A DNA stretch of 64,000 nt from Pseudoclavibacter triregionum (lineage in GTDB: Bacteria; Actinomycetota; Actinomycetes; Actinomycetales; Microbacteriaceae): contig OU365335.1 in NCBI GenBank assembly GCA_910822395.1, positions 2,232,001 through 2,296,000 on the forward strand, written 5' to 3'. Below are positions 52,091 to 61,202 of the stretch, piece by piece. Position 1 is the stretch's first letter. Each line of letters begins with the position of its first letter. The position numbers and the translations under genes are program-made. The notes beneath the pieces were generated by a model. The model made no database searches, was not told where the DNA came from, and was given only the letters and a program-made list of their open reading frames with translations.

Positions 52091-52112
52091 TGGTGGTCAA
52101 CGATGGTGGTCA
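52090..52112 (+). repeat. Right pair of integrase arm-type repeats
   Basis: ATGGTGGTCA at 52090-52099 and 52103-52112, overlapping the integrase stop codon; identical to the left pair. Confidence 0.7.
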
Positions 52113-52133
52113 GGCTCTCCCCTGAGACGCAGT

Positions 52134-52180
52134 AGAGGCCGCTCCGGATTGCTCCGAAACGGCCTCTGACCTGCGTTTTC
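52134..52180 (+). terminator. Terminator of the integrase gene
   Basis: AGAGGCCG (52134-52141) pairs with CGGCCTCT (52160-52167), followed by GTTTTC. Confidence 0.7.
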
Positions 52181-52183
52181 TTT

Positions 52184-52261
<78 letters not shown>

Positions 52262-52481
52262 AAGTCGCCGCGCGCTCTCGCGCATGCAACCAGAGCAGAC
52301 TACCCCATTCCGAGCATCCGACGCGCCGCATCGCGACCCCGCGTCGCGATAGTCGGCGGAACATGACGCCTCGCGGCGGCCCATGACGATCCATCGCCGA
52401 GCGTGACGGGGGACCCTCGACAACGCTTCCGGCCGCGCCTAGCGTCGGGGCACCCGATCACGTCCCCCGAAGGAGCCCGCC

Positions 52482-53102
52482 ATGACCATCGCAGACACCG
52501 ACCACCCCGCGGACCTCGCCGACTTCGAGCCCGGCGCCCTCGAGCGCGAGCTCGACGCCCTCAGCGCCGCCGAGCGCGGCCGTCGCCTCGGCGAGGCGGC
52601 CGACGCATGGACCGCGCGCCTCGCCGCGAACCCCGCCGCCGGCCGCATCGCGCCGCGCGTCGATGGCGTCGCCGCAGGCTCCGTCGCCACCGTCATCACG
52701 AGCGGCAGCCACCGCTTCGTCATCGACGAGCCCGCCGCCCTCGCCGGCGACGACCTCGGCCCGAGCCCCGTCGACTACGTCCTCGCCGGCCTCGTCGGCT
52801 GCCAGACCGTCGTCTACCGGCTCATCGCGGCCGAGCTCGGCCTCCGCATCGACTCCCTCGAGTTCGAGGCGAAGGGCCGCGTCGACGTGCGCGGGCTCTT
52901 CGGCGACCCCGAGATCCGCTCCGGGTTCCAGGGCATCCAGCTCGCCGTCCGCATCACCGGCCCAGAGCCGCGCGAGCGCTACGAGGAGCTCCGGCGTCTC
53001 GTCGACTCCCGCTGCCCCGTCGGCGACACCCTCGAGCGCGGCACCGAGCTCGTCACGACACTCGACGTCACGCCGTCCGCCGACGCCGTCGACGCCGCCT
53101 GA
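52482..53102 (+). CDS. OsmC-family protein
   Basis: 206 residues with the OsmC peroxide-reductase fold. GPSPVDYVLAGLVGCQTVVY carries the first reactive cysteine and RRLVDSRCPVGDTLERG the second; an acidic N-terminal extension of about 45 residues precedes the fold. GAAGGAG stands just before the ATG. Likely reduces organic hydroperoxides or acts in thiol redox balance; which subfamily (Ohr or OsmC/YhfA-like) is not certain. Confidence 0.85.
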   Translation: MTIADTDHPADLADFEPGALERELDALSAAERGRRLGEAADAWTARLAANPAAGRIAPRVDGVAAGSVATVITSGSHRFVIDEPAALAGDDLGPSPVDYVLAGLVGCQTVVYRLIAAELGLRIDSLEFEAKGRVDVRGLFGDPEIRSGFQGIQLAVRITGPEPRERYEELRRLVDSRCPVGDTLERGTELVTTLDVTPSADAVDAA

Positions 53103-53209
53103 GCCCGAGACCCACGCTCCGAGCCGGTCGGGGGCCCGCGTCCTTCGCGCGAGCCCGGCCGGCTCGGCCACGCCGGACGCCGCCCGCCGCGTCGCGCCCG
53201 CCGCGCTCG

Positions 53210-53215
53210 TAGGCT
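53210..53215 (+). promoter_or_regulatory. -10 element of the 53223 gene (leaderless)
   Basis: TAGGCT, seven bases before the ATG at 53223. Confidence 0.55.
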
Positions 53216-53222
53216 GGAGCGG

Positions 53223-54191
53223 ATGACCCTCTCCCCCGCGCTCGACACGGGGCCCGAGCTGACCGCCCCTGACGGCGCCGCCCCGGACGCCCCCGCCTCG
53301 GACCTCCGCGTCCTCGAGGCCGGCGAGTGGCGCGCGCTCGAGCAGGCGCACGCCGAGCGCGCCGACGAGCTCACCCGCGTCTGGCGCGAGCACCGGGAGC
53401 GGCACGAGCCGCACGCCGTCGAGGACTTCCTCTTCACCTACTATTCCGTGAAGCCGAGCGTGCTCCGCCGCTGGCATCCCGGCCCCGGCATCGCGCTCGC
53501 CGACGCCGCCGAGACCACCCACGCCGGGCGTCGCTGGCACCGCGCCCTCGCCGACGGCTCCGTCGCCCTCGACGCCGCCGCCTTCCTCGCCGACCGCGGA
53601 TCGACCGTCGCCTTCATCGAGGGCCTCGCGGGCCGCGTCCTCGATCGCCGCCCGAGCTTCGGCTGCTTCGGCCTCCACGAGTGGGCCATGGTCTACCGGC
53701 AGGACGAGCACCGGCACCCGATCCCGCTGCGCCTCGGCCAGGCCGGCACCGACGAGGTCGTCGAGGCGAACCGGATCGTCTGCACCCACTTCGACGCCTA
53801 CCGCTTCTTCACGCCCGAGGCCGCGCCGCTCAACACGCTCCGCCCGACGCGCGAGGCGGCGCCCGAGCTCGAGCAGGCCGGCTGCCTCCACGCGAACATG
53901 GACCTCTACAAGTGGGCCACGAAGCTTGGCCCCGCCGTGCCCGGCGAGCTCGTGCTCGACGCCTTCGCGCTCGCCCGCGAGATCCGCTGGACCGACATGC
54001 AGGCCTCGCCCTACGACGTGTCGCGCTTCGGTGTGCCGGCCATCCGCATCGAGACGCCCGAGGGCAAGGCCGAGTACGCGGCGCTCCAGCGCGGCTACGC
54101 GGAGCGGGCGCAGGCGATCCGCGGGCGCCTCGTGGAGGCCATCCGCGAGCTGCGGGCCGCCGCCGAGCGGCAGGCGATCGCCGCCGCCTAG
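53223..54191 (+). CDS. Conserved actinobacterial protein of unknown function
   Basis: 322 residues. Strong conserved-looking blocks: VEDFLFTYYSVKPSVLRRWH near residue 66, FGCFGLHEWAMVYR near 147, HPIPLRLGQAGTDEVVEANR near 164, RIVCTHFDAYRFFTPEAAPL near 182, and GCLHANMDLYKWATKLGP near 220. His- and Cys-rich positions (HEW, CTHFD, CLHAN) suggest a metal site. From memory such proteins are often labelled 3-methyladenine DNA glycosylase in databases, but I see no glycosylase motif, so I leave the function open. Confidence 0.8.
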   Translation: MTLSPALDTGPELTAPDGAAPDAPASDLRVLEAGEWRALEQAHAERADELTRVWREHRERHEPHAVEDFLFTYYSVKPSVLRRWHPGPGIALADAAETTHAGRRWHRALADGSVALDAAAFLADRGSTVAFIEGLAGRVLDRRPSFGCFGLHEWAMVYRQDEHRHPIPLRLGQAGTDEVVEANRIVCTHFDAYRFFTPEAAPLNTLRPTREAAPELEQAGCLHANMDLYKWATKLGPAVPGELVLDAFALAREIRWTDMQASPYDVSRFGVPAIRIETPEGKAEYAALQRGYAERAQAIRGRLVEAIRELRAAAERQAIAAA

Positions 54192-54248
54192 CCGACCTCC
54201 CACGCGACACGCGCGCGCCCGCACCAAGGCGCCGCCCCCGCCCACGCC

Positions 54249-54280
54249 AGAGGGCCGAGAGCGATCGCTCCCGGCCCTCT
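54249..54280. terminator. Bidirectional terminator
   Basis: 16-bp stem AGAGGGCCGAGAGCGA/TCGCTCCCGGCCCTCT with one mismatch and almost no loop, between convergent gene ends. Confidence 0.75.
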
Positions 54281-54310
54281 GCCATGCGGACGTGCCGCGA
54301 GCGGATTCCG

Positions 54311-55801
54311 CTAGACGCGCGGCGCGTTCGGGTCGACGACGCCCGGCTGGCCCGGGTAGCCGTCGCCGAGGTCGCCGAGATCGTCCGAGCCGTCGGCCGC
54401 GAGCACGGTGCGCAGCGACGGGTCGGCGTCGACGACGGGCGCGGCGACCGGAGCCGCGTAGGGCGCGCCGTGCGCCGCCATCGAGCCGGTCGTGGCCTGC
54501 GTGACCGGCACCTCGGCCGCGCTCGCGCCCGTGGTGACCTGGATCGACGAGGTCTCGACGTTCGGCACGCCGTGGCCGTCGTCGAGCATCGTCTGCTCGT
54601 CGAACTTGCGCTCGCCGGCGAGGACGGCGCGCACCTGGTCGCGGTCGATCTCCTTGACCCACGTGCCGACGACGAGCGCGGCGACCGCGTTGCCCGTGAA
54701 GTTCGTGAGGGCGCGGGCCTCGGACATGAAGCGGTCGATGCCGACGATGAAGCCGACGCCGTCGACGAGGTCGGGGCGGTGGGCCTGGAGGCCGCCCGCG
54801 AGGGTGGCGAGGCCGGCGCCCGTGACGCCCGCGGCGCCCTTCGAGGCGATGATCATGAAGAGGAGCAGCGAGATCTGCTGGCCGAGGTCGAGCGGGGTGC
54901 CCACCGCGTACGCGACGAAGAGGGCCGCCATCGTGAGGTAGATGGCCGTGCCGTCGAGGTTGAACGAGTAGCCGGTGGGGACGACGACGCCGACGACCGG
55001 CTTCGAGACGCCGAGGTGCTCCATCTTCGCGATGAGGCGCGGGAGGGCGGCCTCCGACGAGGACGTCGAGAAGATGAGGAGGTACTCCTTGCCCAGGTAC
55101 TTCATGAGCTTGAAGATGTTCACCTTCGCGACGGCGGCGAGGATGCCGCCGAGCACGATGACGATGAAGAGGATGCAGGTGATGTAGAACGCCACCATGA
55201 GGATCATCATGCCGCCGACCGCGGCCCAGCCGGTGCCGCCGACGACGGCGGCGATCGCGCCGAAGGCGCCGAGCGGGGCGAGCCACATGATCATGACGAG
55301 GACGCGGAACACGAGCGCCTGCAGGTGGCCGATGAGCTCGAGGATCGGGCGGCCCGAGGGGCCCATGCGCTGGAGGCCGAAGCCGACGAGGAGCGCGACG
55401 AGGAGCGTCTGGAGGATCGAGCCCGAGGTGAGCGAGGAGATGAGCGTCGTCGGGATGATGCCGAGGAGGAACTCCACTGTGTCGCCCGACTCGGCCGAGC
55501 TGCCCGCGTCGTAGGGCTTGAGGTTGTCGAGGCGGACCGAGTCGCCCGGGTGGATGACGTTGCCGACGACGAGGCCGATGATGAGGGCGAAGGTCGAGAG
55601 GATGATGAAGTAGGTCAGTGCGATGCCGCCGACCTTGCCCACCGTGGCGGCCTTCGCGATCGAGCCGATGCCGAGGACGATCGTGCAGAAGATGACCGGG
55701 GCGATCATCATCTTGATGAGCGCGATGAACGCCGTGCCGATCGGCTTCAGAGACTCATGCCATCGAACGGGACCGACGAACGCCGAAGGCCCCGGCGACA
55801 T
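54311..55801 (-). pseudogene. dctA: C4-dicarboxylate:cation symporter (DctA) lacking its N-terminus
   Basis: From LKPIGTAFIALIKMMIAPVIF onward this is a DctA/GltP-family symporter (SDF family): IIPTTLISSLTSGSILQTLL, the serine-rich reentrant loop FSTSSSEAALPRL, GYSFNLDGTAIY (substrate and cation motif NLDGT) and GFIVGIDRFMSEARALTNFT. About 40 residues with the first transmembrane helix are missing. The only upstream ATG (55801) lies within the loop of the gap terminator and would add an unrelated leader peptide. A Pro/Ala-rich C-terminal tail of about 70 residues follows. Probably a 5' deletion; could be an aberrant but expressed protein. Confidence 0.75.
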
Positions 55802-55824
55802 GAAATCGTCACCGGGGCCTTCGG
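55783..55824 (-). terminator. Terminator of the GAPDH gene
   Basis: 13-bp perfect stem CCGAAGGCCCCGG/CCGGGGCCTTCGG with a 16-base loop, 19 bases after the gap stop; overlaps the apparent start of the truncated dctA. Confidence 0.8.
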
Positions 55825-55842
55825 GAGGGCCGTCCGCCGCTC

Positions 55843-57294
55843 CTAGATCTCGTCGATCTGCTTGCGGTGCGGGAGGACCGGCGGCTGCACGCCGCCGAGG
55901 AGCTCGACGATCCGGATGACCTGCATCGAGTAGCCGAACTCGTTGTCGTACCAGACGTAGAGCACGAGGTTCTTGCCGTTCGCGATGGTCGCGAGGCCGT
56001 CGACGATGCCGGCGCGGGTCGTGCCGACGAAGTCGGTCGAGACGACCTCGTGCGACTCGATGTAGTCGATCTGCTGGCGGAGGTTCGAGTTGAGCGCGAC
56101 CTGGCGGAGGTACTGGTTCACCTCGTCCTTCGTCGCCTCCTTCTCGAGCGTGAGGTTGAGGACGGCCATCGAGACGTCCGGCGTTGGGACGCGGATGGCG
56201 TTGCCGGTGAGCTTCCCGGCGAACTCCGGCAGGGCCTTCGAGACGGCCTTCGCGGCGCCCGTCTCGGTGAGGACCATGTTGAGCGTCGCGGCGCGGCCGC
56301 GGCGGTCGCCCTTGTGGAAGTTGTCGATGAGGTTCTGGTCGTTCGTGAACGAGTGGACCGTCTCGACGTGACCGTGCTCGACGCCCCAGCGGTCGTTGAT
56401 GGCCTTGAGGACCGGCGTGATCGCGTTCGTCGTGCACGAGGCGGCCGAGAGGATCGTGTCGCCCTCCTCGATGTCCGCGTGGTTGATGCCGTGGACGATG
56501 TTCTTCATGCTGCCCTTGCCGGGAGCCGTGAGGAGCACGCGCTTCACGCCCTTCGACTGGAGGTGCTGCTTGAGGCCCTCCTCGTCGCGCCAGCGGCCGG
56601 TGTTGTCGACGACGATGGCGTCCTTGATGCCGTACTGCTCATAGTCGACCGAGGCGGGGTCGTTCGAGTAGATGACCTGGATGAGCGTGCCGTTGGCGAG
56701 GATCGTGTTGTTCTCGGGGTCGACCGTGATCGTGCCGCTGAAGGGGCCGTGGACCGAGTCGCGGCGGAGGAGGCTCGCGCGCTTCTCGAGGTCGTTCTCC
56801 GAGCCCTTGCGGACGACGATCGCGCGGAGGCGGAGGCCCTTGCCGCGGCCGGCGTGCGAGATGAGGATGCGGGCGAGGAGGCGGCCGATGCGGCCGAAGC
56901 CGTAGAGGACGACGTCGGCGCCCGAGGTCTCGGTGCTCGCGCCGACGACCTCCGAGAGCTCCTTCGAGAGGAAGGCGTCGAGGTCGCCGCCGTCCGCGTC
57001 GTAGCGGGTGGCGAGCTGGCCCACGTCGATCGACGCGGTGCCGAGGTCCATCTCGACGAGGCGCTCGAGGATCGGCAGCGTCTTCTCGAGCTCGAGCTCG
57101 ACGTCGTTGACCTTGCGCGCGTAGCGGTGGGCCTTGATGACCTCGATCGCGGAGAGGTTGATGAGGCGCTTGCCGTGGATCGACGTGACGACGTTGTGCT
57201 CGCGGTAGAGCTTGCCGATGAGCGGGATCATCTTCTCGGCGAGGGCGACGCGCGAGAGCCACTCGGCCTGCGCCTGAACGAACGTGTCCGTCAT
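55843..57294 (-). CDS. gap: Glyceraldehyde-3-phosphate dehydrogenase, long (GapB/GapX-like) form
   Basis: 483 residues, about 140 more than standard GAPDH because of an N-terminal helical extension (EWLSRVALAEKMIPLIGKLY ...). NAD-binding YGFGRIGRLLAR at about 134-145, catalytic Cys in SAASCTTNAITP near 292, HSFTNDQN, and YVWYDNEFGYSMQVIR at the end. This length and extension match the second GAPDH of corynebacteria and others, associated with gluconeogenesis. ATG 57294 has AAGGA eight bases upstream. Has its own terminator. Confidence 0.92.
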   Translation of the reverse strand: MTDTFVQAQAEWLSRVALAEKMIPLIGKLYREHNVVTSIHGKRLINLSAIEVIKAHRYARKVNDVELELEKTLPILERLVEMDLGTASIDVGQLATRYDADGGDLDAFLSKELSEVVGASTETSGADVVLYGFGRIGRLLARILISHAGRGKGLRLRAIVVRKGSENDLEKRASLLRRDSVHGPFSGTITVDPENNTILANGTLIQVIYSNDPASVDYEQYGIKDAIVVDNTGRWRDEEGLKQHLQSKGVKRVLLTAPGKGSMKNIVHGINHADIEEGDTILSAASCTTNAITPVLKAINDRWGVEHGHVETVHSFTNDQNLIDNFHKGDRRGRAATLNMVLTETGAAKAVSKALPEFAGKLTGNAIRVPTPDVSMAVLNLTLEKEATKDEVNQYLRQVALNSNLRQQIDYIESHEVVSTDFVGTTRAGIVDGLATIANGKNLVLYVWYDNEFGYSMQVIRIVELLGGVQPPVLPHRKQIDEI

Positions 57295-57430
57295 GGGGTA
57301 CATCCTTCATCGGGTGCCAGCGGCGGCGGGATCCGCCTCCGTCTATCGTATCGGAGGCGCGGTGCGGCGGCGCGGCCCTGGCGAGGGCACGGGGCGTGGT
57401 CGAGCCGACCGGCTCGGACCGCGTTCCGGC

Positions 57431-58219
57431 CTACCCGGCTGCGGCGACGCCGCGGCGCCAGAACCCGGCGAAGGTGATGTCGGCGGGGCGCATGCCGCGG
57501 CCCTTCGCGAGCGCGCGGCGCATGCCGACGGCCGCGGACTGCTCCGCGCAGCAGTACGCGTAGCCGACCTGCTCGGTCCAGGCCGATCCGACCGCGTCGG
57601 CGAGGCGGGCCACGCTCGGCACGAGCTCGACGCGAACGCCCTCCGGCGCGGGGAGGTCGTCGAGCGCCGCCTCGTCGTCAAGGGCGAGGAGCAGGCGTCC
57701 GCGGGCATCGGGCGCGAGCCCCTCGCAGATCGCGGCGATGCCGGGCAGCGCCGTCGCGTCGCCCGCGAGCAGCAGCTCGCCGCCGCGCGGGCCGGGGTTG
57801 TAGAGGCAGCCGCCGTCGAGGATGGCGGCCGGCTCGCCGATCGGCGCCTCGAGCGCCCATCGCATGCCGGGGCCCGCGGCAGGGTCGTGCTCGTGGACGA
57901 CGATGTCGACGTCGAGCTCGCGACGCTCCGGGCGCCACGAGCGCACGGTGTAGGCCCGCACGTGCGGGCGACGGCGCTCGGGCATCGCGAGGAGCTGGGG
58001 CCACCACAGCTTCGGGCTCGACGGCAGCGCGAGCGGCTGCGCGGGATCTCGCCGGAAGAAGAGGCGGAAGAACTGGTCGCCGCCGAGGCCGACGAGCTGC
58101 GAGAGCTCCTCCCCCGCGAGCGTCACGCGGACCATGCCGGGCGAGCGGCGCTCGCGAGCGGAGAGCTCGACGCGGGCGATGCGCGGGTCGACGGCGGCAC
58201 GGCGGGGCGGCTGCGGCAT
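57431..58219 (-). CDS. Siderophore-interacting protein (FAD-dependent ferric reductase)
   Basis: 262 residues of the ViuB/SIP family. RRSPGMVRVTLAGEEL near residue 24, RAYTVRSWRPERRELDVDIV near 88 (flavin-binding RxYTxR), ELLLAGDATALPGIAAIC near 147 (NAD(P)H domain) and YAYCCAEQSAAVGMRRALAK near 226. Reduces ferric siderophores to free iron in the cytosol. AGGAG is six bases before the ATG. Divergent from an MFS gene across 118 bases with a possible iron-regulator site. Confidence 0.88.
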   Translation of the reverse strand: MPQPPRRAAVDPRIARVELSARERRSPGMVRVTLAGEELSQLVGLGGDQFFRLFFRRDPAQPLALPSSPKLWWPQLLAMPERRRPHVRAYTVRSWRPERRELDVDIVVHEHDPAAGPGMRWALEAPIGEPAAILDGGCLYNPGPRGGELLLAGDATALPGIAAICEGLAPDARGRLLLALDDEAALDDLPAPEGVRVELVPSVARLADAVGSAWTEQVGYAYCCAEQSAAVGMRRALAKGRGMRPADITFAGFWRRGVAAAG

Positions 58220-58268
58220 GGGCGGCTCCTGGGCTCGGACGGGCGGTGGATCCGCCGACGCTTGCGAG

Positions 58269-58286
58269 TTAGGCGTGCCAAACCTT
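58269..58286. promoter_or_regulatory. Possible DtxR/IdeR-type iron box
   Basis: TTAGGCGTGCCAAACCTT shares TTAGG and the AACCT half with the consensus TTAGG-N9-CCTAA-like iron box, between two divergent iron-uptake genes. The fit is partial. Confidence 0.4.
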
Positions 58287-58337
58287 CTCGTCGTCCCCGC
58301 AACGCCTGCCACTGCCCTGCCCTCCCTGAAGGATCCC

Positions 58338-59612
58338 ATGACCCCCGCGCTCTCGCTGCGACTGCTCCTGGTCGCGATGCTCTACCTCAGCCAGTTCGTC
58401 GCGAACGGCTTCCTCTACTTCGGCATCGGCGGCGTGCTCCGCGAGCAGGGCGTCGAGCTGGAGGGGCTGGCGGCCTTCACCGCCCTCGGGCTCGTCTGGG
58501 CCGGCAAGGCGCTCTGGGCGCCGCTGCTCGACCGCTTCGGGCCGCGCCGGCGCCAGTTCCGCGGCTGGCTGCTCCTCCTGCAGCCGCTCATGGCGCTCTC
58601 CTTCCTCGCCTTCGCGCCCGTCCCGCCGGCCCCTGAGCAGCTCGGCCTCCTACTCGCGCTCGCCACGACGCTCGTGGTCGTCTCGGCGACCCAGGACATC
58701 GCGGCGGACGCGCTCGTCGTCCGCTTGATGGCCGTGGACGAGCGCCCGGCCGCGAACGGCGTGCAGCTCGCCGCGAGCTATCTGGGCAACGTCGTCGGCG
58801 GCGGGCTCTTCCTCGTCGTCTACGGCCTCGGCGGCTGGGTGCCGGCGGTGCTGGCGGTCGCCGCGATCGCCCTCATCCCGGCTCCCTTCCTGTGGACCCT
58901 CCAGGAGCCGGATCGCGCGGGGCCGCGCCCCTCGCTTGGGGCGAGCTTCGCCGCGCTGGCCCTCGTACTGCGCCAGCGGGGCGCGCTCGCCTGGTCGGCG
59001 CTCACGATGCCGCTGCTCTACTCGGGCTTCGCGGCTGGCTCCGCGGTGTTCCTGCCGGCGTTCATCGACGTTGGGTGGACGCTCTCGGAGGTGGGCGCCC
59101 TGCAGAGCTGGACGAGTGCGATCGCGGGCCCGCTCGGCGGGCTCGCGGCGGGGTGGGGCATGCGGCGTCGCGGCCGCCGTGCCGTGCTCGCCGCCACGAC
59201 GGCGCTCAGCGTCGCCGCCCTGGCCGGCCTCGCCGCCGCCGTCGGCGGTGCGCCGTCGGGCTTCGCGGCCGGCGCCGTCGCCGCGCTCATGGCGAGTTCG
59301 GCGGCCGCGGCGACCATTATCTCCTCACGCGGCATGGACTTCACCCGCCAGGCGACTCCCGGAACCGACTTCACGATGCTCAGCGCCGTGTGGATGATCG
59401 TCGTCACCGTCGAGAGCGCGCTCGCGCTGCTGGCCGCCGCGAGCTTCGGCTACCCCGCCGTCATCCTCGCCGGACTCGCCCTCACGCTCCTCGGCGCCGC
59501 GCTGCTGTGGCGCACGGTCCAACCTGCGCCGCGCGCGGAGACGGTCCCGATCGGCGGCGAGGATACGCTCCCGCGGCCGGCCGATCCCGTGCTCGCCGCG
59601 TCGGACGAGTGA
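58338..59612 (+). CDS. MFS transporter, probably siderophore uptake (RhtX/FptX/AmpG-like)
   Basis: 424 residues, 12 transmembrane helices. GLVWAGKALWAPLLDRFGPR in the first half and VVVSATQDIAADALVVRLMA near residue 117 match the AmpG-like group containing RhtX/FptX siderophore importers. Starts at the ATG 58338 preceded by AAGGA. Divergent from the siderophore-interacting reductase gene; uptake of a ferric siderophore followed by reduction is the coherent reading. Export of a siderophore is the alternative. Confidence 0.75.
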   Translation: MTPALSLRLLLVAMLYLSQFVANGFLYFGIGGVLREQGVELEGLAAFTALGLVWAGKALWAPLLDRFGPRRRQFRGWLLLLQPLMALSFLAFAPVPPAPEQLGLLLALATTLVVVSATQDIAADALVVRLMAVDERPAANGVQLAASYLGNVVGGGLFLVVYGLGGWVPAVLAVAAIALIPAPFLWTLQEPDRAGPRPSLGASFAALALVLRQRGALAWSALTMPLLYSGFAAGSAVFLPAFIDVGWTLSEVGALQSWTSAIAGPLGGLAAGWGMRRRGRRAVLAATTALSVAALAGLAAAVGGAPSGFAAGAVAALMASSAAAATIISSRGMDFTRQATPGTDFTMLSAVWMIVVTVESALALLAAASFGYPAVILAGLALTLLGAALLWRTVQPAPRAETVPIGGEDTLPRPADPVLAASDE

Positions 59613-59636
59613 CGCCCCGGGCCGGCCGCACGCAAG

Positions 59637-59667
59637 GGCTCGCCGCGCGCCAGGCACGCGGCGAGCC
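59637..59667. terminator. Bidirectional terminator
   Basis: 11-bp perfect stem GGCTCGCCGCG/CGCGGCGAGCC, loop of nine, between the convergent MFS and oxidase genes. Confidence 0.75.
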
Positions 59668-61065
59668 TCAGCCGAGCTGGAGGCCGAGGCGGAACAGGTT
59701 CGACGGGTCGAACGTCCGCTTGAGCTCGACGAGGCGCGCACGCGTCGCGGGGTCGAAGATCGCGGCGGCCGCGTGCGCCTTCTCCTCGCCATCGCCGAAG
59801 TTGAGGTAGCCGGGCTGCGGCGGGCGCAGCTCCGAGAGCGCCGAGGCGAGTGCGCCGAAGCGGGCGGTGCAGTCGGCCATCGCCGCCTCGTCCGGCACGA
59901 CGCCGACCGCCTCGAACAGCCACTCGCCCTCGCGCGCCGTGTAGCACACGGCATGGTTCGGAGTGCGGACGGCACCGCCGGCGTGGCGGATGCCGGCCAC
60001 GAGCACGGGCGACGGGCCCGCCCCCGGGGCGACCGCCGCGAGCAGGCCGTCGACGACCCGCTCGTCGATCTCGCCGAGCCAGCCGCCGGTGGCGACGGCG
60101 GGCATCGGGTCGACGGGATCCATCGAGATCATCGACTGCTCCGCGTAGCGCATCGGGCGCCAGGCGTCGAGCGCGGGCTCGCGCCAGGCCCGCCACAGGT
60201 CGACGAGCGCCTCGCCGCCCGCGAGGGAGGCGCCGCGCTCGCCCGCCCAGCAGCCCCTGACGATGACGAAGCCGCGGCCGCGCAGCGGCTCCGGGACGAT
60301 CGGAAGTGACGGGAACCGGGCGACGAGGAACGCCGAGCTGAGCTCGACCGGCGACGTGCTCGCCCACTCTCGGTAGCGGGCGAAGACCTCTCCGGCCTGC
60401 TCGATGGGGTAGAAGAGGCTGCCCGCGTACACCTCGTCGACCTCGACCAGCTCGACGGTCATCTCGACGACGATGCCGAAGGCGCTGCCGCCCGAGCCGC
60501 ACAGGGCCCAGAACAGCTCGGGGCGCTCCTGCCCGGATGCGGTGACGATGCCCCCGTCGGCGAGCACGACCCGCAGCTCGCGGATGCGATCGACGGCGAG
60601 GCCGAAGCGGCGGGCGAGCCAGCCGAATCCGCCGCCGAGCGAGTACCCGACCGCGCCGACGGTCCCCGAGGTGCCCGGCAGCGGCGCGAGGCCGTGCGCC
60701 TGGGCGGCCTTGAGGACCGCTCCCCCGGAGACGCCCGCGCCGAAGGTCGCGGTTCGCGCCTCCGGGTCGATGCTCACGGCGTCGAGCCGGCGCGTGTCGA
60801 CGAGGAGCGTCTCCGCGTCGGCGAGCAGCATAGGGCCGTGGCCGACTCCCTGCACGGCGACCCCGAGCCCCTGCGCGGAGGCGAAGCGGACCGCCGCGGA
60901 CACGTCCTCGGCGCATTCGGCCGAGACGACGATCCCGGGCAGGTGGACGAACCAGCGGTTGAAGCCCAGGCGCGCCTCGTCGTACCCTTCCGCGCCGGGC
61001 AGGAAGACGTCGCCGCGGCACTGCTGCGCGAGCTGCTCGATCGCGTGGTCCTGGCTGGGGTGCAT
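59668..61065 (-). CDS. FAD-linked oxidase (BBE-like / PCMH domain)
   Basis: 465 residues. FAD-binding PCMH domain: VQGVGHGPMLLADAETLLVD near residue 70 and PLPGTSGTVGAVGYSLGGGF near 127, GFGWLARRFGLAVDRIRELR. The berberine-bridge C-terminus is present (YLNFGDGEEK, FDPSNLFRLGLQLG), the last the usual FDP-x-N-xF motif. The GVGHG His position for covalent flavin is present; the second Cys of bicovalent enzymes is not obvious. Substrate unknown; no biosynthetic cluster around it. Start codon ATG 61065 has GGGAAGGG 11 bases upstream. Confidence 0.83.
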   Translation of the reverse strand: MHPSQDHAIEQLAQQCRGDVFLPGAEGYDEARLGFNRWFVHLPGIVVSAECAEDVSAAVRFASAQGLGVAVQGVGHGPMLLADAETLLVDTRRLDAVSIDPEARTATFGAGVSGGAVLKAAQAHGLAPLPGTSGTVGAVGYSLGGGFGWLARRFGLAVDRIRELRVVLADGGIVTASGQERPELFWALCGSGGSAFGIVVEMTVELVEVDEVYAGSLFYPIEQAGEVFARYREWASTSPVELSSAFLVARFPSLPIVPEPLRGRGFVIVRGCWAGERGASLAGGEALVDLWRAWREPALDAWRPMRYAEQSMISMDPVDPMPAVATGGWLGEIDERVVDGLLAAVAPGAGPSPVLVAGIRHAGGAVRTPNHAVCYTAREGEWLFEAVGVVPDEAAMADCTARFGALASALSELRPPQPGYLNFGDGEEKAHAAAAIFDPATRARLVELKRTFDPSNLFRLGLQLG

Positions 61066-61121
61066 GAGGAGGCAAACCCTTCCCTCGAAGCGGTCCGTTT
61101 GCCAGGAGAGTACGGGGGATC

Positions 61122-61149
61122 GTTCTCGGCTCGCCAGCGAGCCGAGAAA
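61122..61149 (-). terminator. Terminator of der
   Basis: TTCTCGGCT/AGCCGAGAA stem around CGCCAGCG, 54 bases past the der stop codon. Confidence 0.65.
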
Positions 61150-61202
61150 CGTTCGACTCGCGTTCACGTCATCGTCACACGCCGGCGAGCGCGGCGTCCC
61201 GC

